From Tetraselmis striata (Eukaryota > Chlorophyta > Chlorodendrophyceae > Chlorodendrales > Chlorodendraceae): DNA of 64,000 nucleotides. The position numbers were made by a program, and so were the translations under genes. Numbering within the stretch: the stretch's first letter is position 1; each line of letters begins with the position of its first letter. Of the stretch, positions 13,801 to 24,175 are shown in pieces. The stretch is taken from contig VCJN01001244.1 of assembly GCA_006384855.1 (NCBI GenBank), positions 1 to 64,000 on the forward strand. The letters run 5' to 3'. The notes beneath the pieces were generated by a model. The model had not been told where the DNA came from and ran no database searches. It was given only the letters and a program-made list of their open reading frames with translations.

Positions 13801-16800
13801 GATGTGGTAAAATGGTTCCCGCGGGACGCATGCAGTGATGCGGGCAAGCCACGAGCGACATGCACGCATAACAACAGCACACCGGCGATGTAAATGAGTG
13901 ACCTATTTGTGCGGATGAGTTGGTGCGTGGAGCGGAAGCGATGCGCCGTGTCTCCATTACAAAGCATATGCAACTTGATGAAACGGTTCCCGAGATGTGA
14001 TGAAATGGTTCCCGCGGGACGCCAACGGTGCGGGCCAGGCACTTGCGGCATGCAGCAGCCCCATCGGGAGAGGACGATGCAAATGAGTGTCCCATTAGTG
14101 TCGCATGAGTGTCCTATTTGTGCGGAATGAGTGTCGCATGAGTGTCCACAAGTGTCGCATGAGTGTCCTATTTGTGCGGAATGTCATGGTGGGCCGACTG
14201 GAAGCGACGCGCGGTGGCTCCGAAACCAAGCTCAAGCAACTTGATGAAATGGTTCCCGGTATGTGATGAAATGGTTCCCGCGGGACGCCTTTAGTGGTGC
14301 GGGCAAGCCACGAGCGACATGCACGCATAACAACAGCACACCGGCGATGTAAATGAGTGACCTATTGGTGTGGATGTGCTGGTGCGTGGAGCGGAAGCGA
14401 TTCTCCATTACAAAGCACAAGCAACTTGATGAAATGGTTCCTGGGATGTGGTAAAATGGTTCCCGCGGGACGCATGCAGTGATGCGGGCAAGCCACGAGC
14501 GACATGCACGCATAACAACAGCACACCGGCGATGTAAATGAGTGACCTATTTGTGCGGATGAGTTGGTGCGTGGAGCGGAAGCGATGCGCCGTGTCTCCA
14601 TTACAAAGCATAAGCAACTTGATGAAACGGTTCCCGAGATGTGATGAAATGGTTCCCGCGGGACGCCAACGGTGCGGGCCAGGCACTTGCGGCATGCAGC
14701 AGCCCCATCGGGAGAGGGCGATGCAAATGAGTGTCCCATTAGTGTCGCATGAGTGTCCTATTTGTGCGGAATGAGTGTCGCATGAGTGTCCATGAGTGTC
14801 GCATGAGTGTCCTATTTGTGCGGAATGTCATGGTGGGCCGACTGGAAGCGACGCGCGGTGGCTCCGAAACCAAGCTCAAGCAACTTGATGAAATGGTACC
14901 CGGGATGTGATGAAATGGTTCCCGCGGGACGCCTTTAGTGGTGCGGGCAAGCCACGAGCGACATGCACGCATAACAACAGCACACCGGCGATGTAAATGA
15001 GTGACCTATTGGTGTGGATGTGCTGGTGCGTGGAGCGGAAGCGATTCTCCATTACAAAGCACAAGCAACTTGATGAAATGGTTCCTGGGATGTGGTAAAA
15101 TGGTTCCCGCAGGACGCATGCAGTGATGCGGGCAAGCCACGAGCGACATGCACGCATAACAACAGCACACCGGCGATGTAAATGAGTGACCTATTTGTGC
15201 GGATGAGTTGGTGCGTGGAGCGGAAGCGATGCGCCGTGTCTCCATTACAAAGCATAAGCAACTTGATGAAACGGTTCCCGAGATGTGATGAAATGGTTCC
15301 CGCGGGACGCCAACGGTGCGGGCCAGGCACTTGCGGCATGCAGCAGCCCCATCGGGAGAGGGCGATGCAAATGAGTGTCCCATTAGTGTCGCATGAGTGT
15401 CCTATTTGTGCGGAATGAGTGTCGCATGAGTGTCCATGAGTGTCGCATGAGTGTCCTATTTGTGCGGAATGTCATGGTGGGCCGACTGGAAGCGACGCGC
15501 GGTGGCTCCGAAACCAAGCTCAAGCAACTTGATGAAATGGTACCCGGGATGTGATGAAATGGTTCCCGCGGGACGCCTTTAGTGGTGCGGGCAAGCCACG
15601 AGCGACATGCACGCATAACAACAGCACACCGGCGATGTAAATGAGTGACCTATTGGTGTGGATGTGCTGGTGCGTGGAGCGGAAGCGATTCTCCATTACA
15701 AAGCACAAGCAACTTGATGAAATGGTTCCTGGGATGTGGTAAAATGGTTCCCGCGGGACGCATGCAGTGATGCGGGCAAGCCACGAGCGACATGCACGCA
15801 TAACAACAGCACACCGGCGATGTAAATGAGTGACCTATTTGTGCGGATGAGTTGGTGCGTGGAGCGGAAGCGATGCGCCGTGTCTCCATTACAAAGCATA
15901 AGCAACTTGATGAAACGGTTCCCGAGATGTGATGAAATGGTTCCCGCGGGACGCCAACGGTGCGGGCCAGGCACTTGCGGCATGCAGCAGCCCCATCGGG
16001 AGAGGGCGATGCAAATGAGTGTCCCATTAGTGTCGCATGAGTGTCCTATTTGTGCGGAATGAGTGTCGCATGAGTGTCCATGAGTGTCGCATGAGTGTCC
16101 TATTTGTGCGGAATGTCATGGTGGGCCGACTGGAAGCGACGCGCGGTGGCTCCGAAACCAAGCTCAAGCAACTTGATGAAATGGTACCCGGGATGTGATG
16201 AAATGGTTCCCGCGGGACGCCTTTAGTGGTGCGGGCAAGCCACGAGCGACATGCACGCATAACAACAGCACACCGGCGATGTAAATGAGTGACCTATTGG
16301 TGTGGATGTGCTGGTGCGTGGAGCGGAAGCGATTCTCCATTACAAAGCACAAGCAACTTGATGAAATGGTTCCTGGGATGTGGTAAAATGGTTCCCGCGG
16401 GACGCATGCAGTGATGCGGGCAAGCCACGAGCGACATGCACGCAAAACAACAGCACACCGGCGATGTAAATGAGTGACCTATTTGTGCGGATGAGTTGGT
16501 GCGTGGAGCGGAAGCGATGCGCCGTGTCTCCATTACAAAGCATATGCAACTTGATGAAACGGTTCCCGAGATGTGATGAAATGGTTCCCGCGGGACGCCA
16601 ACGGTGCGGGCCAGGCACTTGCGGCATGCAGCAGCCCCATCGGGAGAGGACGATGCAAATGAGTGTCCCATTAGTGTCGCATGAGTGTCCTATTTGTGCG
16701 GAATGAGTGTCGCATGAGTGTCCACAAGTGTCGCATGAGTGTCCTATTTGTGCGGAATGTCATGGTGGGCCGACTGGAAGCGACGCGCGGTGGCTCCGAA

Positions 16801-17760
16801 ACCAAGCTCAAGCAACTTGATGAAATGGTACCCGGTATGTGATGAAATGGTTCCCGCGGGACGCCTTTAGTGGTGCGGGCAAGCCACGAGCGACATGCAC
16901 GCATAACAACAGCACACCGGCGATGTAAATGAGTGACCTATTGGTGTGGATGTGCTGGTGCGTGGAGCGGAAGCGATTCTCCATTACAAAGCTCAAGCAA
17001 CTTGATGAAATCGTTCCTGGGAAGTGATGAAATGGTTCCCGCGGGACGCCAACGGTGCGGGCCAGGCACTTGCGGCATGCAGCAGCCCCATCGGGAGAGG
17101 GCGATGCAAATGAGTGTCCCATTAGTGTCGCATGAGTGTCCTATTTGTGCGGAATGAGTGTCGCATGAGTGTCGCATGAGTGTCCTATTTGTGCGGAATG
17201 TCATGGTGGGCCGACTGGAAGCGACGCGCGGTGGCTCCGAAACCAAGCTCAAGCAACTTGATGAAATGGTACCCGGGATGTGATGAAATGGTTCCCGCGG
17301 GACGCCTTTAGTGGTGCGGGCAAGCCACGAGCGACATGCACGCATAACAACAGCACACCGGCGATGCAAGAGGGTGACCCATCGGTGCGCATGTGATGGT
17401 GGGTGGAGCGGAAGCGATTCTCCATTACAAAGCTCAAGCAACTTGATGAAATCGTTCCTGGGAAGTGATGAAATGGTTCCCGCGGGACGCCTTTAGTGGT
17501 GCGGGCAAGCCACTTGCGGCATGCAGCAGCCCCATCGGGAGAGGGCAATTATGCAAATGAGTGTCCCATTGGTCCGGAATGTCCTGGTGCAATGGGCCGA
17601 CCGGAAGCGACGCGCGGTGGCTCCGAAACCAAGCTCAAGCAACTTGATGAAATGGTACCCGGGATGTGATGAAATGGTTCCTGCGGGACGCCTTTAGTGA
17701 TGCGGGTAAGCCACGAGGGACATGCACGCATAACAACATCACACCGGCGATGTAAATGAG
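1877..17760 (+). repeat. Satellite array, 644-bp higher-order repeat unit
   Basis: The unit starting at TGTCATGGTGGGCC (1914, 2558 and so on) recurs every 644 bp. The array has about 27 units, most close to identical. Each 644-bp unit contains three related sub-monomers; the shared core CAAGCAACTTGATGAA or its variant lies at 1965, 2150 and 2343, spaced 185, 193 and 266 bp. Four units are only 440 bp (ending near 8296, 9380, 12396 and 17344) because one sub-monomer and a 30-bp piece are missing. The open frames of 75-125 aa that recur at 644-bp steps are by-products of the repetition. The array edges abut the left inverted repeat and, at about 17760, non-satellite sequence. Confidence 0.95.
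2471..2556 (+). repeat. Short-period ATGAGTGTC-rich junction inside the satellite unit
   Basis: This segment of the 644-bp unit is built from repeats of ATGAGTGTCGC / ATGAGTGTCC interleaved with CTATTTGTGCGGA. Copies with one repeat fewer (for example near 8105, 9190 and 12210) account for the 30-bp part of the length difference of the short units. The same segment recurs in every unit; this is the first full copy. Confidence 0.7.
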
Positions 17761-17770
17761 TGACCTATGA

Positions 17771-18690
17771 GTGACGGCCAGTGCGTACACGGCACCACAA
17801 CAAATGATGTACGCAGATACCCCCGTAATGAATGGCATGCGTAACACACGTCTAGAAGCCACCACACAAACCCCTGTTAGTAGGGCCACGGACAACACAC
17901 ACACCCCGAACACAATAGTAGCCCGGCCGCGCCGCTGCTCCATGCTCCATGCTCCGAAACCATATTTACAGCTATTCCCCGCAGCATAATTCGCCGGCCC
18001 ACGTCCGCGCTGCCTCATATGCGCTGGCCATTGTAGACAAAACCGTGGCAATGCCGTGTAGTATATGTATGTAACACTTGCATCGAGTTTGACCTCAAAC
18101 CGCACCGATCGATGCCTCCGCGTTCCTTGAAGTTGTGTACACTTGTCACACAGTATAATTTAACCATGGCCGTGCCGTGTAGTACATGTAAGCAACACTT
18201 GCCGCGAGTTTCAGCTCAAACCACGCCGATCGATGCCCCCGCGTTCCTTGACGTGGTGTACACTTGTCATGTAGGGCACTGTAACGGCAGTGCATATACG
18301 GCACCACATTCAACAAATAATGCACGCAGACACCCCCATAACGCATGGCATACATCACACATGTCTAGAAAACACTGCCCAAACCCGTATTAGTCGGGCC
18401 GTGGACACCACACACGCCGAACACAACAGCAGCACTGCCGCGCCGCTACTTCATACTCCATGCTCCGAAACCATATTTACAGCTATCCCCGCAGCTTAAT
18501 TCGCCGGCCCACGCCCTCGCTGCCTCATATGTGCTGGCCATTGCAGACAAAACCGTGGCAATGCCGTGTAGTATATGTATGTAACACTTGCATCAAGTTA
18601 GTATATGTAGTATATGTATGTAACACTTGACCTCAAACCGCACCGATCGATGCCCCCGCGTCCCTTGAAGTGGTGTACACTTGTCGCACA
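17771..18690 (+). repeat. Degenerate direct repeats at the inner right side of the giant element
   Basis: A segment of about 330 bp at 17771-18110 (starting near GTGCGTACACGGCACCAC) is repeated with divergence at 18285-18597. A smaller motif with ACCGATCGATGCC, CCGCGTTCCTTGA and GTGTACACTTGTC occurs at about 18103-18146, 18226-18270 and 18640-18683. TAGTATATGTATGTAACACT occurs at about 18059, 18569 and 18608. No coding sequence is seen. Confidence 0.75.
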
Positions 18691-19189
18691 GCAATATTCC
18701 CACCGTTGATATCGCATCGCATGGCTGGAATATTCAACCGCATTTTCGTGGGCGCATATCGCGGCTGGATTGTTAAGGCGCGGCCTTATGCGGCGTGGGG
18801 GCGCGGGTGGCATGGGCCACACCTACTTGCCGTAGCCTTATTCGTTGGCCCATGACCGCGTTGGCCCATGGAATGGCCAAACCATGGCAGTGCAGTGTAG
18901 TATATGCTCAACAAAGACAACACTTGCTGCAAGTTACATGTCAACCCGCACCAATCGGTGCCCACGCGGTTATTTCCAGGCAATTCGTGCAACCCGCTGC
19001 CGGGAATCATTGCGCAGCACCGGCAAATCGCCCACGTTGCCCCGTGTGTTGGCCATATGAGCCCAACGCATGCCTGAGGCCAATGTCACACCGCACTCAA
19101 GAAGGGGGATCCCCATACAATTGGATATGGGTTACATGGGTTGTGTTGTCGGCACATCCGTCGCTGGGGATGGTTTATTCCAGCAGTCA

Positions 19190-19700
19190 CGCCGCCGTCA
19201 CATGCTATGATTGTGCCCACCACACGCCGCCTCTTCAGCCGTGTCTATATCCACCTGCTTGCCAGCCGCCTTCGTTAACCACGGCACCACGTGCACATGG
19301 CCTTGCCTTGCTGCAACCGCAAGTAACCCAGAACCCATCGTCACTCCAGCGGCACGTGCGAAATGCAAAAAGTCCCCAGACAGCGCAAGTTGCTTCCAAC
19401 CGTGCAGCAATTCTGAATTCTAAGTGTTGAGGCCGCGATGGATGCCCCATCTTATGATTGCCCCCTGCCTGGCGCAAAGTCCACAGCGGATCGCATCCGA
19501 AATGTCCACATGCTTCATCAGCCACATCTAGTCCAATACACGGATGTGCCCCCCTTCCGAAGCACATGCTGGAGGGTAGTCATCGGTTACCTAGTGTCAA
19601 TGGGGGCACAATATTCTACGTGTCACAACCACCCAAGCACATCAACATGTCCCGCTCGCGCAGCTGCAATCACCAAGTATGAAAGCTCGTGCCCCTTCCA
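19190..19700 (-). pseudogene. Broken ankyrin-repeat protein gene
   Basis: On the minus strand the segment 19198-19410 reads LLAVAARQGHVHVVPWLTKA followed by an EEAACGGHNH segment. This is the 'AA..GH..V..WL' pattern of protist ankyrin repeats. Upstream in the same sense (about 19630-19690), SYLVIAAARAGHVDVLGWL gives another repeat before an in-frame stop. Between them are further stops. Downstream of 19198 the frame ends, and a possible continuation near 19070 (TLASGMRWAHMAN) is in another frame. It is therefore a decayed gene. It is the only host-like coding remnant inside the giant element and may be captured cargo. The ankyrin assignment rests on motif appearance. Confidence 0.55.
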
Positions 19701-19774
19701 AAGGCCATCTCCCTGAAAGTCCCTGCAAGCCCTCCGATAGCAGGGACCGTTGTATGGCGTGCACTCATCTATCC

Positions 19775-20314
19775 GAGGATGACCCGCCGGCGGGCCATCA
19801 GTTTACGCAATAGGCCGCGACTCATCGCATCGCCCACCAGACATAGGAGGCCCCACCCCCTGCCCGTATCTGCGTGGGGCGTATCGGACGACTCACACCC
19901 GCCGCGGCCCTCCCGCCGCGGGGCAAATGCCGCCCGGGACCTTTGAACACAGCCCCATGCCATCCGCGGTGCGACATCCCGACTTCCACCGGCTGGTAGG
20001 TAGCTCCACTCCCGCGGGCAGCGACCACGCGCACCGCGCAGTATGCGCCGCTCCACCCACGCTTTCCCGCCCCGGCGTCAAGTCGGAAAATACTGCGGAT
20101 AGTCCGAGCATGACCCGCCGACGGGCCATCAGTAGACGCAATAGGCCGCTACTCCCCACATCGCCCACCAGACATACGCCCATGCGTATGGGCTAATCAA
20201 AAGTTTTTGACTGCGTGTCCGCGCGTGCGTGATGCCGAGGTGCGGTGGGAGGTCGGCAGGTCGTAGGCACCACGGACACCACGCACGGACCTACACACGC
20301 GCCGTCGGACAAGC

Positions 20315-20345
<31 letters not shown>

Positions 20346-20640
20346 CCGCGAACACAATCCATAATATTGGTAGACAGGTTAGACACTGGAAGACGAAGGG
20401 GAAGAAGGGGGGAGGGAGGCTTACATGTACTGGCAAAGGATGTGTAGTTTCAGCAGCGCAGTGCGGAAACGGGTAATGGACAAGCCGAGCCGACAGTGCT
20501 GCGTTGACGGGCCATCAGTTGACGCAATAGGCCGCGACTCGCCATATCACCCACCAGACAGACGCCCATGCGTATGGGCAATTCAAAAGTTAGCGACTGC
20601 TTGCCCGCGCGTCCATGCTGCCGAGGTGCGGTGGGAGGGC
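19775..20640 (+). repeat. Three diverged copies of a 'GGGCCATCAGT..ACGCAATAGGCCG' repeat
   Basis: The block containing GGGCCATCAGT, ACGCAATAGGCCGC and CACCAGACA occurs at about 19780-19850, 20100-20200 and 20500-20590. The second and third copies share the extension CGCCCATGCGTATGGGC. No gene is recognised here or up to the right inverted repeat at 20929. Confidence 0.7.
20314..20343 (+). repeat. Poly-C run (30 nt)
   Basis: Uninterrupted C run inside the giant element. A second run of 23 C lies at 20702-20724. Run lengths are likely to vary with sequencing and assembly. Confidence 0.9.
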
Positions 20641-20928
20641 GGCAGGTCGTCGGCGCCACGCCGGCGCTGCGGAGATCACGTGCCTACATGATCGCATTCC
20701 GCCCCCCCCCCCCCCCCCCCCCCCGCCTCCCCCCCCCTTCCGAACACAGTCGATACTGGTAGATACACTGGAAGACGAATGGGGAGACGGGAGGGGGGGA
20801 CGTACGGATACTGGAAACGGAAGTCTAGTTGAAGCATCGCGGGGCGGAGATGGGTAATGCAGAGGCCGGGGCTGGCAGTGGTGCGCTGGGAAGCGCGCCG
20901 GCGCGGCACAAGCGGGGGCGAGTAGTTT

Positions 20929-21163
20929 GGGCGGGTTGCATCCGCGGACGCACTATGAGGTGACCGGACTACATCGACACACCGGGCGGGCGGGGCGGGG
21001 CACGTAACAAGGTGATCATGGTCGACCTCAAGGTGCGATCACCTTGTTATCAACGTGCGGTCGTGCGGTCACCTTGTTAGCTTACCTTGTCTACCTTGTT
21101 AGATTACGCCTGGGACCGGCATCTAACAAGACGATTATCTTGATTAGCCATGAGGTCTGTCTG
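20929..21163 (-). repeat. Right terminal inverted repeat of giant element
   Basis: Reverse complement of the left repeat at 1620-1876. Its outer end reads ATGAGGTCTGTCTG on the plus strand. Its inner boundary lies near CGAGTAGTTTGGGCGGG, where the left copy has CCCGCCCGGACTACTCG. Confidence 0.85.
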
Positions 21164-21171
21164 GAATAAAA
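21164..21171 (+). other. Right copy of 8-bp target-site duplication
   Basis: GAATAAAA follows directly after the right inverted repeat and equals the 8-mer at 1612-1619. Confidence 0.55.
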
Positions 21172-21299
21172 ATATGATGATATGACATAACGCGCGTGCT
21201 ATGTAATCACGTCCCGTACACGTACCCGTGGAACTCCTTAATACGGTAGCCACTCGCGTAGTAATCTCCAATTATACTGCTTTTAGCGGTGGATTAATA

Positions 21300-22378
21300 C
21301 CGTGAGCGTTCCCCTGAGTACTACGATTCCATGTTCCACGTTGCCGCTTGCCGCCCATTTGGCCTTTCGGCGGCTCCTGTCCTCTCCCTTAGCGAGCCCT
21401 GCCCTTGTACGTGCTTTTTGCTCCTTGGTACAAGGTATGCAAGCCCGGTTTGAGGAAGTTGGCGTGGAATTCACTCCTTCAGCTTGGGCGGTCGCGTACG
21501 CTGATCACGTGGGACGTTGCTCTGGGGGCGACTGCAATCACGCCGCACACGAGTGGGCGGCACATCATGGCCTTGACGACGTTTGCCACGACGACGTGAA
21601 GTCCGCCCTAGGCGTGGATGTCAAGATCCTCACGGACCCGTCGGTGCTTGTTTTTTTTTCCGAAGGGCAGCGACGCCCGGCCGGCCGATGTTGGGCTTTT
21701 TGGGTATTGTGGTATCCGCGGGAACACGGTTGTTGTATGTCGATACCACGCACCATTGCCCCTATCCTCGGCGTGTCAAGCTCGGATCCAACGATTGCGT
21801 TGCAGAGCGCTACAAAATCCGGAAGTATGGCGAGGGTGTCCGAAACGCCGCCGGCATGCTTCGCTTTGTTCCTTTCGCCGTTTCCGAGTTCGGCTCGCTG
21901 GCCCCGCACGCTGAGGCCTTCTTGGTGGAGCTCGCGAAAGATAGCCACACACACACACACACACACTGGCAAAAATATCGGCCAACTCTTGTCTGCGTGG
22001 CGCCGCCGTTTCTCCTTGCTCATCAACATGGCACATGCAGACAACGTTCTTGGCGGGGTCGCGGCCGCGCGTGCGGCACGTGATGGTGCTCCTGCGCCTG
22101 CGTCGTCGCGTCGCTTGTCGGCATGTGTTGCTATGACCCGGGTCATTGGTTGCAAGCGTCCTCGCCGCGGCTGATGGCCTACCCCGCGGCGGTGGTCCCT
22201 TTGGTTCCTGGCAGCTTGGCGACTTCGTGGTTCCCTTGGCTCTCCCTTGGTTCTTGGCTCCCTGGCCTCCTGCTCGATCTTGGTTTCAGGCTTATGTCTC
22301 TGTTTTGCTGGCAACCTTTCATAGTTGCTGTTAGTTCTATTTGTAGTGCGCACATGTTAAAAGCCCTGATGTAAAAAA
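21300..22378 (+). pseudogene. 5'-truncated non-LTR retrotransposon (LINE) 3' end
   Basis: Three plus-strand frames together give the cysteine/histidine region and C-terminal tail often seen after the reverse transcriptase in algal LINEs. These are HVGRCSGGDCNHAAHEWAAH (about 21506-21570), then TRLLYVDTTHHCP (about 21725-21765), then RYKIRKYGEGVRNAAGMLRF and FAVSEFGSLAPHAEAFLVEL (about 21805-21940). Frameshifts between the blocks and an AC microsatellite insertion (about 21948-21966) inactivate it. The segment ends at an A-rich stretch near 22372-22378, compatible with a reverse-transcribed tail. No reverse transcriptase core is present. Family placement is by recall of the pattern and is moderate only. 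Confidence 0.5.
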
Positions 22379-23061
22379 ATTAAATACTGGACTTCGTGCT
22401 GCTGGTCCCTGGCTGGCATTCATAACAAAAGTATCCGATTATACCTGTGTGTATACAGGTACTCGTAGTAGGGGTGCTGACGGCGCGCGCGACGATATTG
22501 CGCATCAAACAATGTGCGCGCACCCACTCCAGCAAACCCACGCCCGGCCCGGCGGACGTGTCTCTTGCGCTGCGCATAACCCGGTACACCTCCACAAGGT
22601 CTGCCACGACCGCTAAGCTTAGGCTTGAGTGTCGCTTTGCCGGCCCCAGCACGAGTGTTGTTTGGCCCTTGCGGCGGTGTGCTCTGGGCACTGCCCTGTT
22701 TGCCAGGGATAAATTGGAGGCACCTGTATCTGCCGGCCCGCAATAACGTGCGTCAGGTCTTGTCACGTGTTGCACGTGCCAGAAACGGCGCGCGCGTAAC
22801 CCGTCACGACATCCCGGCGCGCGCCACTTCATCTCTCGTCAACGGCCGCGCTTCTGCTCTTCCCACCTGAACCGCGCAGCAGTTTGCGTTATTCTCCGCT
22901 TGCAGGCCGTACGGCTTCCTCTCTGAAGCTGACCGAGCGCCATAGCAGCACCGCGAGGCGGCGGCGGCGGTTACTTCACCACGTGGCGTCCCACGAAAGC
23001 TACACGCACAGCGAAGGACGCGCTTCCCTCGGCGTAGGGTCACGCACACCGCGCCGCCAGC
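22379..23061. other. Spacer upstream of bHLH gene
   Basis: Open frames exist on both strands (for example minus 22380-22832), but none has a recognisable domain or splice-consistent continuation. The part nearest 23062 is presumably the promoter and 5' UTR of the bHLH gene. I see no TATA box there. Confidence 0.4.
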
Positions 23062-24032
23062 ATGTCGAACAACCGACCCCCGACGCTGATGCTCCTGGGC
23101 AACGAAATGGCCGCTCGCGCAGCAGCCGCCGCCGCGAGTGGCGCCACCTCAAACAGCTTGCAGCAGGCAATGGCTGCGAGCAGCGCGCTAGGCAATCCAT
23201 ACGGCCACTACGCTCCTGGCGGCGTTCAGGTACCACACCGGTCATGAACTTTTTCTCCCCCTTCCGTTTCAAAATATGCTGCAATTTATTGTTAGTAATT
23301 AGTTGCCCTATAATAGTACTTTTGTATATTCCGCCCGTAATATATCTGCGTACTTCTGAGACAACCCTCGATTGTGATTCAGCTGGCTCGCTATCCGGAG
23401 GTCGGTCTCTTCAGCCAGCTCGGGCAGCTGTTTCCAAAGAGCAGCACCGTTCCGCCCCCAGCGACGGAAAACCCCACCTCTGGGGGTGGCAGCGGCGGCG
23501 GGGGCGGGGGCGGCGGCGGAAAGTCGGCAGGCGGGAAAAGCTCCTACGCGTCGCGCCACCAGGCCGCTGAGCAGCGCCGGCGCACGCGAATCAACGAGAG
23601 GTACAGGGCACATTCGAAACCGGACACTATAATCCACACTCCATACGAAATGACAGCCATGGGAGCTTCCGGAGATTGGGCCTATGTTGGCCTCGTGGCT
23701 GCACCGGGCGCTGAGGTTTGCCCCCGGCACCCCGCAGGCTCGATAAGCTCCGGGAGATAGTGCCCCATGCCGAGCGGGCTAACACAGCGGCATTCCTGGA
23801 CGAGGTCATCACTTACATCGCGGGGCTCAACAGCCGGATCGCGGAGCTGGAGGCGGACGCGCAGGGCAACAACGACGCGGGCAAGGACGAGGCGGCGGCG
23901 GATAAGCCCGCCAGGGGTGCCAAGGGTAAGCGTGCTGCGAAGGACAGTGGGAAGAGCGCGGAGGGCAAGGAGGAAAGCAAGAAGCGCAAGGTGCCGCAGG
24001 ACAGTGGGCCGTCCAAGAACAACAGCAACTGA
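23062..24032 (+). CDS. BIM-like bHLH transcription factor
   Basis: Three exons, 23062-23229, 23383-23600 and 23738-24032, give a 226-aa protein. Both introns are GT-AG, and the second splits the codon that restores an unbroken helix-loop-helix. The bHLH lies at about residues 111-160. The basic region SRHQAAEQRRRTRIN has the His-Glu-Arg pattern (H115, E119, R122/R123) expected of E-box/G-box binders. It is followed by LDKLREIVPHAERANTAAFL and DEVITYIAGL, which most resembles plant BIM proteins (BES1-interacting Myc-like). The N-terminal part is alanine-rich, then has a Ser/Gly linker with nine consecutive glycines. The C-terminal tail is lysine-rich with KKRK, a likely nuclear signal. A 22-nt C run lies about 120 bp after the stop. 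Its role as a sequence-specific nuclear regulator is inferred from the family; its target genes are unknown. Confidence 0.85.
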
Positions 24033-24153
24033 GTGGGTAGGGAGGGTCGGTCGTGTCACAGTCAGCTGAAGGCGCCTCGCTTGGGGGCGCTGCAACGATA
24101 CAGACTGCGCCGGCCACCACCCACCACCACAACAAAGATTTAGAAGTAATGAG

Positions 24154-24175
24154 CCCCCCCCCCCCCCCCCCCCCC
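24154..24175 (+). repeat. Poly-C run (22 nt) downstream of bHLH gene
   Basis: Probably within the 3' UTR of the bHLH gene. A poly-G run of 22 follows at 24610-24631. Confidence 0.85.

Larger units (their letters stand above)
1612..21171. mobile_element. Giant TIR-bounded element carrying a satellite array, with 8-bp target duplication
   Basis: A long inverted repeat (1620-1876 and 20929-21163) brackets about 19.5 kb. Directly outside both ends is the same 8-mer in the same orientation, GAATAAAA (1612-1619 and 21164-21171), as a target-site duplication would appear. The interior is a 644-bp satellite (about 1877-17760) plus 3.2 kb of other repeats and an ankyrin pseudogene. No transposase is visible, so it would have to be mobilised in trans. 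An 8-bp duplication occurs in hAT, Merlin and KDZ/Zisupton-type elements, and the repeat-rich ends would fit the last. The superfamily is undecided. The alternative is a palindromic rearrangement with a chance 8-mer. Confidence 0.65.

Noticed and set aside
2094..17441. Dozens of 75-167 aa open frames on both strands
   Set aside because: They recur in step with the 644-bp satellite, overlap on both strands, and show no domain. They are by-products of the repeat.
1877..17760. Possible CRISPR array
   Set aside because: Units are 644 bp, the whole unit repeats with no unique spacers, no cas genes are present, and the genome is eukaryotic.
18795..19430. 211-aa plus-strand frame inside the giant element
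   Set aside because: No domain and biased composition. The opposite strand of the same stretch shows ankyrin-like repeats, so this frame is a shadow.
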